From assembly GCF_004337985.1 (NCBI RefSeq), contig NC_043743.1, forward strand, positions 3,674,580-3,738,579: 64,000 nt of DNA, given 5' to 3'. Position 1 is the first letter of the stretch. Every line of letters begins with the position of its first letter. Below are positions 46,923 to 58,313 of this stretch, one piece after another. The notes beneath the pieces were generated by a model that did no database searches, was not told the origin of the DNA, and saw nothing but the letters and a program-made list of their open reading frames with translations. The position numbers and the translations under genes were made by a program. The stretch comes from Pyricularia pennisetigena. Its lineage: Eukaryota > Ascomycota > Sordariomycetes > Magnaporthales > Pyriculariaceae.

Positions 46923-48689
46923 ATGAATGCCGTGAGATTGCTTTCTCGGCGGCGGCCATTGTTGACCTGCTACGGCCGCCGGCGGTTACTACTGGATGTG
47001 GCGACAAGGTCACGACAGTTATCAGTCAGATTTGCATCCGACGGCTCCTCTGCTCCTCCCGAGCCGAAGACGAGCATCACCAACTCAGACCCCGAAAAAA
47101 CCCTGCTCACGCTGGCCATAGAGACATCATGCGATGACACGTGCGTCGCGCTGCTGGAGAAGGAGCGCGGCGAAGGAGGCGCGGCGAGGGTGCTCTTCCA
47201 GTGGCGCATTACCGCCGACAACAGAAGCTGGGGCGGCATCAACCCGCTGCCGACGGTCGAGGCGCACACCAGCACGCTCGCCAAGATGATCCAGGCCGCC
47301 ATGGAGGCGCTGCCGCCGTTGGCCCCCCCGGACGGCCCCTCCCTCGCCGGGGGCACCAGCAGCACCGAGCCGGACGGCAGCCTCCCCCGCCGCATTCCGG
47401 ACTTCGTGTCGGTGACTAGGGGTCCAGGGATGAACACGGCGCTCTCCGTGGGCCTGAACACGGCCAAGGGGCTCGCCCTCGCCTGGGGGGTGCCCTTCGT
47501 CGGCGTCCACCACATGCAGGCGCACCTGCTGACGCCCAGGCTCGTCTCGGCCCTGAAGAGGCCGTTTGGCGATGCGGAGAAGGCCAAGCATAAGACCGTC
47601 GACACGGAGGCTGTGGCCCCCCAGCCGGCGGCAGCAGCAGCAGAGTCTGGGGACGTCTCGTCTGTGTCCGACGCGGGACTGACGGCGCCGTCAGAGATGA
47701 ATCTGCACTGGCCTCGCTTCCCCTTCTTCACCCTCCTCGTCTCTGGCGGGCACACGATGTTGCTGCGCAGCAAGAACCTCGTCCAGCACACGACGCTTGC
47801 CGAGGTCGAGGGCTTCGCGGCCGGCGACGCGCTCGACAAGTGCGCGCGCGCCATCCTCCCCGCAGAATACCACGGCAAGACCAGCAGCTACGCCAGCCTG
47901 CTCGAGAAGTTTGTCTATCCCCAGGGCTCCTCGTTCTTCAACACTTACAAGGCGCCCATGAGCCGCGCCGAGGAGATTGCCACCGTGGCCCCGAGCCGGC
48001 GCCTCTTGGAGGCCCGCACCCCCCAGCAGCGGTCCTCGGTCGACATCATCTACACCGAGGACAACGGGCCCAGGTACCCGTGGGCGCTCCGGCCGCCGCT
48101 GGCCAAGTCGCGCGAGATGAAGTTTGCCTTTGGCGGGCTCCACGACCAGGTGCTGACCATCGTCAAGCAGAGGGAGGCGGCCGGGGGCATGGACTACCAG
48201 GAGCGCCGCGTCCTGGGCCACGAGACCATGAGGATCATGTTTGAGCACCTCGGGTCGCGGGTGCTGCTCTACCTGGACAGCAACAAGAAGCAGAACAGGA
48301 AAAGGAATACCACAAAGTCGACTGGACACCCGGCCCTCTTCAGGCTGATGGTGGGGGGTGGAGTGGCGAGCAACAAATTTCTGCGTCTCATCCTGCGCCA
48401 AATGCTCGAGGCGCATGGGTACAAACCGGTCGTCGTCTTCGCGCCACCGGTAGGCCTTTGCACCGACAACGCGGTCATGGTTGCCTGGGCGGGCATGGAG
48501 ATGTTTGAGGCCGGCTGCACGACGCACCTCAGCGCGCTGCCGAAGAAAAAGTGGGCGCTCGACCACAGGGTCGACGGCGGCATCCTGGGCAATTACAAGG
48601 ACGGTCTGGGCAATTACATGAGCGATCGGATCAATACTGGGGAACCGTCTTCGGAGCTGGTCAAGGGGGCCGAAGAGGTCTCCAAATGA
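46923..48689 (+). CDS. QRI7: Mitochondrial tRNA N6-threonylcarbamoyladenosine transferase (Kae1/Qri7/TsaD family)
   Basis: One intronless frame of 588 residues. The N terminus is a typical mitochondrial presequence, rich in Arg and Leu and lacking acidic residues for the first 25 residues. The Kae1/TsaD fold follows. It has the nucleotide-binding IETSCDDTCVALL, the metal-binding HMQAH, the glycine loop VSGGHTML, GGGVASNKFLR near the C terminus, and a final DNAVMVAWAG. In the family this enzyme transfers the threonylcarbamoyl group to A37 of ANN-decoding mitochondrial tRNAs, and the single protein Qri7 suffices in mitochondria. The protein is about 180 residues longer than yeast Qri7. It has two Pro/Ala/Ser-rich insertions, one around residues 125-160 and one around residues 215-260 between the metal-binding motif and the glycine loop. 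They are likely surface loops. Confidence 0.93.
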   Translation: MNAVRLLSRRRPLLTCYGRRRLLLDVATRSRQLSVRFASDGSSAPPEPKTSITNSDPEKTLLTLAIETSCDDTCVALLEKERGEGGAARVLFQWRITADNRSWGGINPLPTVEAHTSTLAKMIQAAMEALPPLAPPDGPSLAGGTSSTEPDGSLPRRIPDFVSVTRGPGMNTALSVGLNTAKGLALAWGVPFVGVHHMQAHLLTPRLVSALKRPFGDAEKAKHKTVDTEAVAPQPAAAAAESGDVSSVSDAGLTAPSEMNLHWPRFPFFTLLVSGGHTMLLRSKNLVQHTTLAEVEGFAAGDALDKCARAILPAEYHGKTSSYASLLEKFVYPQGSSFFNTYKAPMSRAEEIATVAPSRRLLEARTPQQRSSVDIIYTEDNGPRYPWALRPPLAKSREMKFAFGGLHDQVLTIVKQREAAGGMDYQERRVLGHETMRIMFEHLGSRVLLYLDSNKKQNRKRNTTKSTGHPALFRLMVGGGVASNKFLRLILRQMLEAHGYKPVVVFAPPVGLCTDNAVMVAWAGMEMFEAGCTTHLSALPKKKWALDHRVDGGILGNYKDGLGNYMSDRINTGEPSSELVKGAEEVSK

Positions 48690-49670
48690 TAAAACGTGCA
48701 TGACCTGAACAACTGGACTCTATGACCAGTGACCGGCGCGGTGTAGGCTCGGGTAACAGTCCTCTATTTATTGGACATGGAACTGGCACTGGGCTCAATT
48801 GTATTTATATAAAAAGAAAGAAATGTATCATATGTGTATTACAGGTAACAGTGCCCAGGCTATCATGAAAACGACAAGAACTAGACTAGAGCAGCATACC
48901 AAAGGCTTCTGTTTTTTTTTTTGTCTCCCCAGACACTCCTTCCCCTGCGCCCTCCCCCAAACCCTCAACTCTGGGGCCCTAGCCGGGATCCAGCATTCTC
49001 TACCCAGCGAAACTTTCCCTGCCTGAGAGATGGCTATTATCCCAACAATCACTACGAGGCATGAGTTACGTGAACCATGAAAAAGATGTCTGCATTGAAG
49101 AGGTCTAAAACACCCCAAGTTCTGACATGAAAAACGAAATGTGATATAGTAGTGTATTACCACCAAGAAAAAAAAAAAAAAAACGCCGTTCGCCGTTGCT
49201 GGGACTTGTGATCCATCCCAACCATATGCTACCCCTAACTTCTCTTTTTAACAAACCTCGTCAAGTGGCATTACTTGTCGCCAAATCAAGAAGAAACTTG
49301 CTGCCCTGTGTACGGGGGTATCAAATGGTCGATGCAGTCGAACAAAACAGACCACCAAGGTGGCCACCAGCAGTTGAACTGATTTGCCCACATCAACAGG
49401 CTGCTCTGGAGCAGAAGCTTCTCTTCTGTCCTATTCCTCTGACACTATCAACAGTTCATGCCTTTTACCGTGCCAGTCGAAAATCTTGGAACAAGGCTAA
49501 CATGGGCCGCGCTTCACATATTAGCCCCCGGTTGTATTCATACATTGGCCACCTGAAGAAAAAAAGAAAAAAAATAATTTGGGCACGAGAACAAAGAGAT
49601 ATGGCGCATAAATTGAAAAGCATGGCACTCGGACATGGCTCTGATCTTTTTCAGAAGCTCATCAACGCGT
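48690..49670. other. Convergent intergenic region
   Basis: Shared 3' flank of QRI7 (plus) and ANP1 (minus). A plus-strand frame at 49196-49696 overlaps the last ANP1 exon and shows no motif. An A tract is at 49167-49184. Confidence 0.55.
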
Positions 49671-50872
49671 TCATTCGTTGTAGTGGTAGACCTTGATTCA
49701 TCCATCACGTGTCAGTTGGCCAATCACACGCCACAAACTGTAAAACAGTTCCAAAAAGCTAGCCAACTCACCTTATAATTCGGCAAACCAGTCGGTTGAA
49801 AACCTAACCTCTTTGCCATCTTGGCAAAGCCCTCTGTCTCAACGAGGTGGTAAAAGGCAAACGGTGGGAACATAGCTCCGTCGCGGTGGACGTCGGCCTT
49901 GACAAGGAGAGCGGCCCCTCCGACGCCATCCAGGGGGATTTCGTAGTCCAGATTGTTATCCTCGGTTGTCATGTAGGCCATTAAGGCCCGGTAGGTAGCC
50001 ATCTCCGCGTATCCCTCGAGCAAGATGTCGTCGGGCCCCATCTTAGAGGCTAGATCCTGGGCCGTGCTGCTGTCTTGCCAGTTGTTATAATCGTACGGCC
50101 TCTCCATGCTCTTGCCCGTCTTCTCGTCGACGTAACGCTGGAAGCAGTTTGGCGCGATCACGGCCTTGTCGTGCTTGGCGAGATCCTGGATCAAGGATGG
50201 TGGGGTCTCGATGATGTCCCCATCCAACCATAGGACCCAGGAGATGGAAGGACCAAGCGTCGTGAACAACAAAGAGTTGCGAGCCTTGGCCATGGCTGCC
50301 CTACGGGGCTTTTGGTTCTGCATCTTGTGGCGCTCAGCCTCGTCCTGCGACTGCAGGGGCACGTCAAAGTCCTGACGCAAGATGGTGATACTCTTGAACT
50401 GTTTAGAGCTCCGCTGTGTCTTGGTCACCTGGGCCTGGAGAGCGCTCGTAGCGGCATTGCCCTCCTTGTTCTTGGGTAGGATGAAGGCCAGGTTGATCAG
50501 TTCGTGCGGGTAGTTGAGCGCGAGCAGATTGTCCCAGTAGCCCTGGTAGAAGCGAGCCATCGGGGTTAGAATCAAGATATCCTCGCGGTTCTCAATTGGA
50601 TTCGCGGTGGTCGTGACATTGTTCAGGTTGTAACGCGTGACAGGCGGCGGGGTTCGTCGACCGTCGGAAGAGGTAGACTCCTTGCGAAAGGGAGACGTCG
50701 GTGGGGAGAGAGGATGGGAGGCTGGTTGAGCCTTTTTCTTCTTAAGGATGTCGCTCGAAGCGCCGGGCGGCCCAGCGAGGAAGTAGACGATGAATATGCA
50801 GAGAAAGGCACCGATCGCGAGCGTAACAGGATTCGCTTTCTTCAGGCGCACCGGCCCCATTGCGCGCGCCAT
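49671..50872 (-). CDS. ANP1: Mannan polymerase complex subunit, Anp1/Van1/Mnn9 family
   Basis: Two exons, complement of 49671-49691 and 49772-50872, giving 373 residues. The first exon carries a short cytoplasmic tail, a membrane anchor at about residues 14-34, a Pro/Ser-rich stem and then the Anp1-type glycosyltransferase domain. That domain starts around ILILTPMARFYQGYW and contains the DxD-type motif WLDGDIIETP. The second exon is only 21 nt and encodes VYHYNE plus stop, restoring the expected C terminus after GLPNYK. The 80-nt intron has a GTGAGT donor, a CTGAC branch site and an AAG acceptor. In yeast Anp1 is a type II Golgi protein in the alpha-1,6-mannan polymerase complex that extends N-glycan outer chains. 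Assignment within the family to Anp1 and not Van1 or Mnn9 is by overall resemblance. Confidence 0.9.
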
Positions 50873-52426
50873 CTTAAACTGGGGTGGCAGGTCAAGCCTT
50901 GTGTTTTCGCTATGTTTGGACTGGAGACATGTATATCTGCGCGTGCCTTTGTGATCAGAGGTGTGATCAGATCTGTGCGACCGGCCTTTGGGATCCGGTA
51001 GAGAGTATAGGTAGTCGAGACACAGGGCCGCTCAAGACGGTCAACAAGGCGTAGAGAACTTTCTAGTGAAGGCGGAGTTAGAAGACAAATGACCGGCACC
51101 GGGGTATTTTCAGAAAAGAGAAAGAAAGAATATGAAATGAATGGAAAATTCAACCGACTAGAACGTGAGGCGGCCACAACTATCGCTTGAGCCCATCAAA
51201 GTTGCCGAGAAGGACGATAACGGTGACAGGTATCGGAAGTGGTCTTGGCCAAGTCGCCAGTTCGGGTTACTTAACTGGCCTACGACTTCGGTATAATGCA
51301 ACTTGACAGGGTCCGGTAGTTGGTGGAGTGTGCACGCAGCCAATTGTCAAATCTGCAACTTTTTTTTTGGGGGATCCATGCCTGGCCCCTGAAAAATAGG
51401 ATGGGCTGAAACCACTACCTATAAGGGCCTAGCCTGGTTCTAGCGCCACGCCGCTTGTTACAGCAAACAGTCATTTTTAGCGTGCTGACAGCGCCTACCT
51501 ACCCTTCAATCGTTGTGTCATAAACTCAACTGAGCACCCCTATGTAGTGTCTATTGTATGAAGGAACGAACGTATTATACAATACAGTAATATGCTGTAC
51601 TGAAAATGCTACCTTGGTGTCGTGGTTCATCCGAAATTATTGGTCACTTAATTGTGCACTCTCAAACCCATAAAACAGGGTTTCTCTCTGAAGTATAAAC
51701 ATGGTGGTCGTAATCGTGGCCTTTCATGATGCATTGGACTACGCGTCTAGGTCCCCACTAGAACAGACAAGCTGGATACTGAGTAGAATGAAGCCCAAGA
51801 GTGTAGCCATCTGAGGATGCTAATGTAAGCTAATAACATCAAAGGTGATTTTTACTGTCACAGTGCCACCGGAGCTGACCAAAATGGGTGTTCGGGTCGA
51901 AATAGCATAGAGACGCCTACTGTTGTGGATAATTAATGAAATCGATGAATCTTTGAGCTGCTTTTGATTGGGATGGATTTCCTCCGAATCACAGCATTTG
52001 AAAGCGACAAGGAATTAGACGAGTGTCGCCAATTGAATTGGTATAGGACTGGCATCCAATGGGAGAAATCAAATTATAGTGGGCCCACCCGCGGAAGATA
52101 CAAGCCACAGGCTTGGATTTCAGGCTCTCAGGCAGAAACTTGGAGCTTCTATTCACAAGGACGCGTGCATGGGTCTGCCTGAGCCAGAGCTTCGGACTGC
52201 CTGCGTCAACGAGGTGTACGTCTTATGGAACCCGCCTGAACCTCACACCTCACCATCATCAACGTCCCCATCGACATCACAGCCGCCTCCCCCTCTACCC
52301 GCCCGTATCGAAACGACAATACAATATTGGAAGCCCCTCATCTGTAAAAGGCTTCCACTTTTTACAGAGACCCCTAATTCTTTATCCCTCTAAATCTCGG
52401 CGCCATCACGCCGCAGACACGCCGCC
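50873..52426. other. Divergent promoter region of ANP1 and PRE2
   Basis: About 1.5 kb between divergently transcribed genes. No additional gene was recognised. Frames at 51964-52442 precede and overlap the PRE2 start in other frames and have no motif. Confidence 0.55.
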
Positions 52427-53379
52427 ATGGACACCCTGGTAGCCCGCTACAGCCGCCCGGCTTACCAGCAGAACGAGACCTTCACAGAAGATGACCAGCA
52501 AGACCTTTGCGATTCCGTCCCCAGCCTTTCACTCAAGTTTGCCGTTCCGCCAGTAGCACATGTAAGTTATTCAGCTTCATGCGAGCTCTAATTCCCGGGG
52601 CCAGCGGTATAAATGCGCAAACAGCAGAGCTAACCCTAGGAAACCCCTTCGGCCTTCAGCCTTCATCTTGGCTCCGCGCAGCAACCGATGACCACGCAAA
52701 CCCCCACTGCCCCATCAAGATCGCACACGGAACGACGACGCTCGCCTTCAGGTTCCAAGGAGGAATTATCGTTGCTACCGACTCCCGTGCCACCGCCGGC
52801 AACTGGATTGCTTCGCAGACGGTCAAGAAGGTCATCGAGATCAACTCGTGCCTGCTGGGCACCATGGCCGGTGGTGCCGCCGACTGCCAGTATTGGCTCG
52901 CCTGGCTGGGCATGCAATGCCGCCTGCATGAGCTCCGCCACAAGCGCCGCATCTCGGTCGCCGCCGCCTCCAAGATCCTCGCCAACCTTGTCTACCAGTA
53001 CAAGGGTATGGGCCTCAGCATGGGTACCATGTGTGCCGGAGTCACCAAGGAAGAGGGCCCCGCGCTGTACTACATCGACAGCGACGGCACCAGGCTCGCC
53101 GGCAACCTTTTCTGTGTGGGTTCCGGTCAGACCTTTGCCTACGGTGTGCTGGATGCCGAGTACAAGTACGACCTGTCGGACGAGGACGCCCTCGAGCTCG
53201 GCCGCAGGAGCATTCTCGCCGCTACCCACAGGGATGCCTACTCAGGTGGTTTCATCAACTTGTACCACGTCAAGGAGGACGGCTGGGTCAAGCACGGGTT
53301 CAACGACACCAACCCCATCTTCTGGAAGACCAAGTTGGAGAAGGGCGAGTTCACCAACGTTACAAGTGCACTGGATTAA
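52427..53379 (+). CDS. PRE2: 20S proteasome subunit beta type-5 (chymotrypsin-like)
   Basis: Two exons, 52427-52561 and 52660-53379, give 284 residues. The propeptide is about 69 residues. Autocleavage at HG-TTTLAF exposes the catalytic Thr70 (mature Thr1). Asp86 and Lys102 fall at mature positions 17 and 33, as needed for catalysis. The blocks [39 protein letters not shown] and [11 protein letters not shown] are characteristic of beta5 and distinguish it from other beta subunits. The acceptor at 52659 gives [17 protein letters not shown], collinear with the yeast propeptide. An upstream AG at 52638-52639 would shift the frame. The subunit provides the chymotrypsin-like activity of the proteasome in cytosol and nucleus. 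Confidence 0.97.
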
Positions 53380-53825
53380 GGATCCGATGACTACAGCAGT
53401 ATAATATGCCTGATTCCAAGCATCGACTCGGGCCTGGGCATGGCACTGGGACAGGATGACGGTTATGACGACTTAACAAAAGTCACCGAGGCTGGGTGTG
53501 ATGGTTAGCAACGTGATGTTCCGTTGTCTGGTCCCCGTGTGGGCACAGGAAGCCGTACCATTTTCTCGTCTTCCCCTTTGCCCATTTTCGGAAGACGACT
53601 GTCTTAACAACATGTACTCAAAAGGATCACAGCATCGTTTACAGGAAAGGGCGCTTGGTGACAGGCGGTTTTAGACAACCCATCTAGCTGAGTATGCAAG
53701 TTGGACGAATCATTCTTCAGTACGTCACGATGATAGAATTGCCAGAGAAATTCAGTGACAAGCCGCCCAGGTGTTCGCGGCTATCCTTGACTTGATTCCA
53801 TAGTGCAAAATAGGTCAGCCAGTAC
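53380..53825. other. Convergent intergenic region between PRE2 and DPB4
   Basis: Shared 3' flanks of convergent genes. No gene seen. Confidence 0.55.
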
Positions 53826-55269
53826 CTACTCGCTGTCATTGCCGTCATCGAGAGCTTCATCTTCCTCTTCCGGTGCATCGGATCCACCGTCGTCTTCTTT
53901 GTCATCCCCTTCTTGCTCGTCCTCTTCCTCTTCTTCATCCTCTTCTTGCTCCTCATCATCATCATCCTCCTCCTCGTCATTGTCCTCCTCCTCTTCATCC
54001 TGCTCCTCCTCTGCTGCGGATCCATCTTTGGCGTCGTCAGCCTCGTCGTCGACATCCATCTTTGACGAGGCAGCAGCAGCTGCCGCCGCAGCTCCACCAA
54101 CGACGGCGGTGCCAGCCCCAGCAGCCGCGATCTTTTGCTTCTTTGACCGCGGCGGCGACCCGCCGTTCTCCGCAGCAGCAGCGCCGTCGCCCCGCGTGGT
54201 GCTGGCCATCGTGGTGTCGCCCTCGTCCGCCGTGCCGTCGCCGGCGGCGCTGACCATCGAAGTGTCGCCCTCGGCACTGCCGCCTGCCTTCTTTGCGGCC
54301 GCTACTTTTTTCCTGTATGACGAGCGCTTTGTGCTTTGTGTTGTATTGAACTCTGTGTGTTGTGGCGATCCATAGTGGTTAGCTAGAACGGCCCCCGCAT
54401 GTAGCAGCAGTAGCGTAGGAAACAGAAATTTCGGCATGGGCTTACTTTCGAACTCGGCCTCCAGTTGACCCTTCATGAAGCCAAATTCGATGTCGTCCAG
54501 GGCCTTGAGGACGTCCTGTGGCATTATTGTCTTTTTGTTCTGAGCCTCTGTGATTTCGTTGGCGCTGATTTGAATCAAACGTTGTCAGCTTTGGAGCGCA
54601 CGAAAACATCTCTCCGTCTCTCTGAAGCCCAACAGGAACTCACGCCGCCGCCAGATGGCTGATGAATACCGTGGCGCTCTTAGTCATTGCCAGGACTGCG
54701 TTGGCCTGAATCTGAGTGTTGGATGGCAGCACACCCTTGGCCAGACGTGTGATGATTGATTTTGGTAGAGCGAGGTCCTGTACGGTTGAACAGTGGCATC
54801 ATAGCCAAGAAAATTAGCAAAACGCTGCGCGTGTAATAGTCCATGCTAGACCGATGCGCAAAGCACCAAGGATTGAAACCCCCAATCCTCTGCATACCTC
54901 GATAGAGACCGCATCCTTGACTGAAGTCTGCGGATGACCACCACCGCCGCCCTCCTTGGCAGCCGGCGCTGTAGAACCCGCCCCCGCAGAAGCTGATGCT
55001 GAACCCCCCGTTGCCGCTGCAGCCTTGCTGCTCTTCGTCACCGCCACTGGGGACTTTGACGTCGTCGTTCTTTCCGTGTCCGGCGTGGCCTTGGCAGCGG
55101 CCGGTGATGTGGTGGTGGTGGTGGTGGTGGTGGTCGCATCGGGGGCCGTCGCCGCTGCGGCATCTGCGTCCTTAGCGCTCGGCTTCTCGATGAGGGCAAA
55201 CTTAGTCGAGGATTGGTCGCTCTTTCGCGACGCGGCCGCTGCCGCACCCTGATCTGACTTCCGAGGCAT
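53826..55269 (-). CDS. DPB4: DNA polymerase epsilon subunit D, histone-fold protein Dpb4
   Basis: Four exons, complement of 53826-54352, 54446-54564, 54644-54777 and 54898-55269, give 383 residues. The histone-fold domain spans about residues 125-210 and is assembled from three exons. It runs DLALPKSIITRLAK, then TQIQANAVLAMTKSATVFISHLA, then ANEITEAQNKKTIMPQDVLKAL. This is typical of Dpb4/POLE3, which pairs with Dpb3 in polymerase epsilon and with a partner in ISW2/CHRAC-type remodellers. Upstream is a 120-residue Ala/Thr/Ser-rich extension with a run of Thr codons. Downstream are a basic stretch, an Ala-rich run and a very long Asp/Glu-rich tail of about 80 residues ending GNDSE. The extensions make it nearly twice the length of yeast Dpb4. 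Confidence 0.9.
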
Positions 55270-55986
55270 TGTGGACTGTTTTGGGAGGAGTTCGAGCGGG
55301 TTGGTTGCGGCGCCGGATTCTATGCCAGGTCTAGCGAGAGATATGTCTACACTGGGCTCAGGGCTCCAGCTTTTTCAAGATTATGGATCCTTGGCGGCTT
55401 TTCTTGAAATTGTAGGATATTTTACACTCTTTTTCAGCGGATAATCCCGCCAAATAAATCGCCAGAATAGGTCGACCAGAATTGGTATTGGCTGGTCCGC
55501 AGCGGTCGATTTGCTCTCAAGATGTTTGACAAACTGGACTAAATTGTCGGTCGTTCGTAGTGGGGACCCCCAGGAAATCGAGTGCTGACAATCGGCGCGT
55601 CACGATCAATTGGGGAACGTCTTGACGCGTAGAGTGAACCTGGTATCCAAATGCAGTATTATGTCAGCATCACCCCGGCAAGCAATGCAACATGCCAATG
55701 TCCCCCCAAAAGCATGTCGGTCACCAAGAGATTTGGTTTGGTAGTCTTATAATAGAATGAACATATCGCGGCTCTCAAGAGTGATGTGCATTCATCAAGA
55801 AGATTGTCTTCTGCTTCTAGGCTCAGCTCACACACAGTACCGCATTTCCACCCACACGAAAGAGGTATATACTAATATGCTAAAACACAAGTTATGGAAA
55901 GACGCAAAAGAAATTGACAAAATGACTTCCTGGACACCAGCTTATACCGCTTGCACCCTGTATTAATAGACGCTCTTTTTCCTAGT
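55270..55986. other. Intergenic between SDH1 and DPB4
   Basis: DPB4 promoter and SDH1 3' flank, both genes being on the minus strand. No gene recognised. Confidence 0.55.
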
Positions 55987-58313
55987 TTAGTATACACGCT
56001 TGAACGGCGGGACAGCCGCGCACTCCTTCTCATCTAGAGTGTGGCCAATGACTCCACGGTATGAAAGCTCAACCTTGCCATGCGGCTTCTTCTGGTAACT
56101 AAGAGTGTGCTTCATCCAGTTCTCGTCATCACGGTCGGGGTAGTCCTCACGGGCATGTGCACCACGCGACTCCTTCCGTGCGGCAGCCGAGACGGCGGTT
56201 TGAGTGCTGATTTGAAAAAGTCAGTAATGCATCTTTTTATTGTCAAGAACATGAGGGGAAATAGGAGTGAAACATACGCGCAAGTCAACAGATTCCTCAG
56301 CTCTAGGGTCTCAACCAGGTCAGAGTTCCAGATCATGCTCCTGTCCTTGGTGCCAACCTGGCTGAACATCTGGTCGACCTCGTTCACCTTGCGGACACCC
56401 TCATCCAGCGACTCCTGGGTACGGAAGACACTGACGTCGGTCTGCATGGCCTTCTGCATCGCCAACCTGACCTCGGCGGTGCTCTTGGGACCATCTGCAG
56501 TGCGGACCTGGTCGAGAACCTCAATCGACTCGGCACCAGCGTCGGCAGCGGCGGGAGTGTGCTTCTGGCCGGGGCTGAAGTTGTCACGGATGGTGTGCGA
56601 GACAGCACGACCGAAAACGACCAAGTCGAGAAGCGAGTTGGCACCCAGGCGGTTGGCACCGTGCACAGACACACAGGCAGCCTCACCACAGGCGAAAAGA
56701 CCCGGAACGACCTTGTCCTTGCCGTTCTCGTCGACCGTGATGACCTCACCAGTGTACCTGGTGGGAATACCACCCATGTTGTAGTGGACGGTCGGCAGCA
56801 CGGGGATGGGCTGCTTGGTAACATCAACACCGGAGAAGATGGCAGCAGTCTCAGAGATACCGGGCAGACGCTCGGCCAGGACCTCGGCAGGGAGATGGCT
56901 GAGCTGCAGGTAGATGTGGTCCTTCTCAGGGCCGACACCACGTCCCTCGCGGATCTCCATGGTCATGGAACGAGAGACGACGTCACGGGAGGCCAGATCC
57001 TTAGCAGTAGGGGCGTAACGCTCCATAAAGCGCTCACCCTCCGAGTTGAGCAGGTAACCACCCTCACCACGAGAGCCCTCGGTGATCAGGCAGCCAGCTC
57101 CGTAGATACCGGTAGGATGGAACTGAACGAACTCGAGATCCTGGTTGGGCAGGCCCGCACGAGCAACCATAGCCATACCATCACCAGTGCAAGTGTGCGC
57201 GGAAGTGCAGCTGAAGTAGGCACGACCGTATCCGCCAGTCGCAAGAACGGTGTTCTTGGCGAAGAACCTGTGCAGAGTACCGTCCTCCTGGTTGTACGCA
57301 ACAACACCAACGCACTCACCGTCCTGCATAATCAGGTCCATGGCGAAGTACTCGATGAAGTAGTTGGTGTTGTGGCGCAGCGACTGTCCGTAAAGGGTGT
57401 GCAGAAGGGCGTGACCTGTCCTGTCGGCAGCAGCACAGCAGCGGTATGCCTGTCCGCCCTTGCCATACTTCTGCGACTGACCACCGAAAGCGCGCTGGTA
57501 ACTGTTGATGAATAACTTGTTAGAAGTCGCGATTCCGAATCAAGTTTCATCAAGTGGATAAGCCAATCTGCGTATTGAACTCACATCTTGCCATCCTCGG
57601 TACGCGAGAAGGGGCAACCGTAGTTCTCGAGTTCGATAATGGACGCGGGAGCCTCACGGGTCATGTAGTGAATAGCATCCTGGTCTCCAAGCCAGTCGGA
57701 GCCCTTGACGGTATCGTACATGTGCCACCTCCAGTCGTCCTCGTGCATGTTACCAAGCGCGGCGTTAATGCCACCCTGTGCGGCGACAGTGTGACTCCTG
57801 GTAGGGAAAAGCTTCGATATACAGGCAGTGTTGAAGCCAGCCTCGGCAAGACCGAAGGCGGCGCGGAGACCGGCACCACCGGCACCGACAACGATCGCAT
57901 CGTACTCATGGTCCTGATTGCCACGAAAAAGGCAGTCAGTTCAAAGCTGTCCATACATCCATCCATGATATTACTTCGAGATCGGAGGGCCCCTAGGTTC
58001 GCGTTCACTGATCCAAAACCGGCAGCTGCTCGCCGTTGAATAAACTTACAATGACTGGGTATTTGCCGCTGACATGAGGAGATGCCTCCTTTGCCCTCAA
58101 AGGCGCATTGCCAAATATCCTTGCGGCAGGTCGGGTCGACGAGAATGGCCTAATCTGCCTTGCAGTAGTTGTGCGGAACACCTGGAGAGAAGGACGAGCT
58201 ATGGTTAGTCTACCCACTGGATGCGACGAGTAACAATCGAACAGAGAGAAGACAGGTAGCCGTTTTTAAAAACTCACATTCCGTGCAGCTCTCATCGCCA
58301 TTGTGGGCGCCAT
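55987..58313 (-). CDS. SDH1: Succinate dehydrogenase flavoprotein subunit, mitochondrial
   Basis: Five exons, complement of 55987-56206, 56278-57501, 57585-57913, 58050-58181 and 58278-58313, give 646 residues, the usual length. An Arg/Ser-rich mitochondrial presequence covers about the first 45 residues. It is followed by the FAD-binding [19 protein letters not shown] and His97 in SHTVAAQGG, the residue that carries covalent FAD. Active-site segments include [17 protein letters not shown], the region around [18 protein letters not shown], and [20 protein letters not shown]. The C-terminal part has [20 protein letters not shown]. This is the catalytic subunit of complex II and the TCA cycle, in the matrix face of the inner membrane. 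The last intron acceptor at 56207 is supported by the continuous [16 protein letters not shown] block. The gene is divergent from SDH2. Confidence 0.96.

Noticed and set aside
47691..48701. 336-codon open frame on the minus strand
   Set aside because: Antisense to the conserved catalytic half of QRI7 and rich in His/Arg/Leu as expected for a shadow frame of GC-rich codons.
49196..49696. 166-codon plus-strand frame
   Set aside because: Overlaps the last ANP1 exon and its 3' flank, passes through an A-rich run and has no motif or splice support.
52562..52639. Alternative PRE2 intron ending at the AG at 52638-52639
   Set aside because: The acceptor lies only a few bases after the CTAAC branch site and breaks the frame; the AG at 52658-52659 gives the conserved propeptide.
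56559..57515. 318-codon open frame on the plus strand
   Set aside because: It is exactly antisense to the conserved SDH1 coding exon; its openness follows from the codon bias of SDH1. No motif of its own.
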